Assembly (NCBI GenBank): GCA_021824385.1
Contig: JAKAKU010000073.1
Location: 1-5,510, forward strand
Source of the DNA: a bacterium
GTDB lineage: Bacteria > Patescibacteriota > Microgenomatia > UBA8517
DNA: 5,510 bases
Reading direction: 5' to 3'
Shown here: one piece after another, positions 4,880-5,510 of the stretch
How the letters are laid out: every line of letters starts with the position of its first letter
Position numbering within the stretch: the stretch's first letter is position 1
Made by a program: the position numbers and the translations under genes
Notes under the pieces: model-generated
Told to the model about the DNA's origin: nothing
The model's database searches: none
What the model saw: the letters and a program-made list of their open reading frames with translations, nothing else

Positions 4880-5510
4880 TTAAGAAGAGAACTTTTTATG
4901 AAGCCATTTTCCAAATCTAAATATCCCATTTTCATATTGTTTAACCAGCGTTACTGAATAATTTGAAATATCAGTAATATTTATATTTTTTTGAATGTAA
5001 CCTACTCCTTGTATGCTCATAGAGTTGTTATTTGGAAGAACTTCAATTCTAAATCGCCCAGCATAATCAGTAACTGCGGTGTTTTCTCCTACCTTTACGA
5101 TTGCACCGTAAACTGCATACCCAACTTCATTCGTAATAATCCCCGAAATCTCACGCGGGTTGTAATAGTAAGTGATCGCAGATACTGCCTTTTTAGGGTC
5201 CCCTTTTGGCATCCATAGCGAAGTTGAACCACCTTTATTGGTCCAATAATTTAGCCCTGCAACATTTTTATCTGTGGAGAGTTTCCCCAAGGCTTCCAAA
5301 ATCCAGGTTGCCTGTTCTTCTTCAGTCATATCTCCGTTGATATCTGGAATTGGAGCGCCCCACTCCCCAAGAACAATTTTCCCTTTTGATTTGTTTGCCA
5401 AGTCATCGACAAATGAAATAAGTTTATCGGGAGTTGAAACATAATGGTCGATTGTTACAACGCCTCCAAGTGCTCGTGTCGTGTCTTCGTCCATAACTAG
5501 CGTCGCTACG
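4880..5510 (-). CDS. Glycoside hydrolase-like protein with C-terminal CarboxypepD_reg-like domain, 5' end outside window
   Basis: The frame is open to the window edge; the Met at 5492-5494 is most likely internal because VATLV reads through it from upstream. Counting from that Met, residues 11-113 look like the end of a (beta/alpha)8 glycosidase: VVTIDHYVSTPDKL, then KIVLGEWGAP with Glu44 as a probable catalytic nucleophile on strand 7, a helix (TEEEQATWILEALGKL) and GLNYWTNKGGSTSLW on strand 8. Residues 117-185 match the carboxypeptidase-regulatory-like beta-sandwich pattern (SGIITNEVGYAVYGAIVKV, then TDYAGRFRIEV). No sorting signal or C-terminal membrane segment follows; it ends KWLHKKFSS. 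It probably acts on glycans at or outside the cell surface, but export cannot be judged without the N terminus. The exact GH family is not assigned. Confidence 0.78.
   Translation of the reverse strand, partial: VATLVMDEDTTRALGGVVTIDHYVSTPDKLISFVDDLANKSKGKIVLGEWGAPIPDINGDMTEEEQATWILEALGKLSTDKNVAGLNYWTNKGGSTSLWMPKGDPKKAVSAITYYYNPREISGIITNEVGYAVYGAIVKVGENTAVTDYAGRFRIEVLPNNNSMSIQGVGYIQKNINITDISNYSVTLVKQYENGIFRFGKWLHKKFSS

Overview
The window most resembles a piece of a small-genome, Gram-positive-like bacterium of the Candidate Phyla Radiation (Patescibacteria). This is an inference from several things: a moderately AT-rich sequence, short secreted proteins of unrecognised families, a dedicated sortase with its own substrate, and a Ser/His (SipW-type) signal peptidase beside a TasA/camelysin-like protein. 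Stops are TAA, with one TGA (end of the sortase substrate) that overlaps the next start as ATGA. UGA therefore looks like a real stop, which argues against the UGA=Gly code 25 lineages. No rRNA or other taxonomic marker is present, so the placement is tentative.

Layout, left to right. Bases 1-1021 (minus) hold the first part of a polytopic, GT-C-like membrane protein. It is split by a one-base frameshift at a C5A8 run (372-384), and the other half stays open to the window edge. Bases 1166-2859 (minus) form a two-gene unit: first a TasA/camelysin-like secreted protein with a SipW-type leader (2284-2859), then a SipW-like signal peptidase (1166-2233). The peptidase carries an extra membrane segment, a copy of the substrate-type cleavage region, a Pro/Thr/Ser linker and a His/Cys-rich outer domain. 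A hairpin with an 11-bp stem lies between the two genes. Bases 2860-3061 are a divergent promoter region. Bases 3062-3649 (plus) encode an unrecognised, apparently cytosolic protein with its own promoter, RBS and a clean intrinsic terminator (3660-3691). Bases 3682-4826 (minus) are a second unit: a secreted protein with an LAYTG sorting signal, then its sortase, joined by an ATGA overlap and driven by a near-consensus promoter that leaves almost no 5' leader. Bases 4880-5510 (minus) are the 3' part of a glycoside-hydrolase-like gene ending in a carboxypeptidase-regulatory-like beta domain; its start lies outside the window.

Taken together this is a cell-surface cluster. One module makes and processes a probable surface or fibre protein through a specialised signal peptidase, and the other anchors a secreted protein through a dedicated sortase. 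A glycosidase and a possible membrane glycosyltransferase flank them. The most unusual point is that the peptidase's own C-terminal part looks like one of its substrates: 10 of 19 residues are identical, without gaps, to the leader region of the neighbouring TasA-like protein, including EGISISA. This suggests a self-processing peptidase that releases a surface domain.
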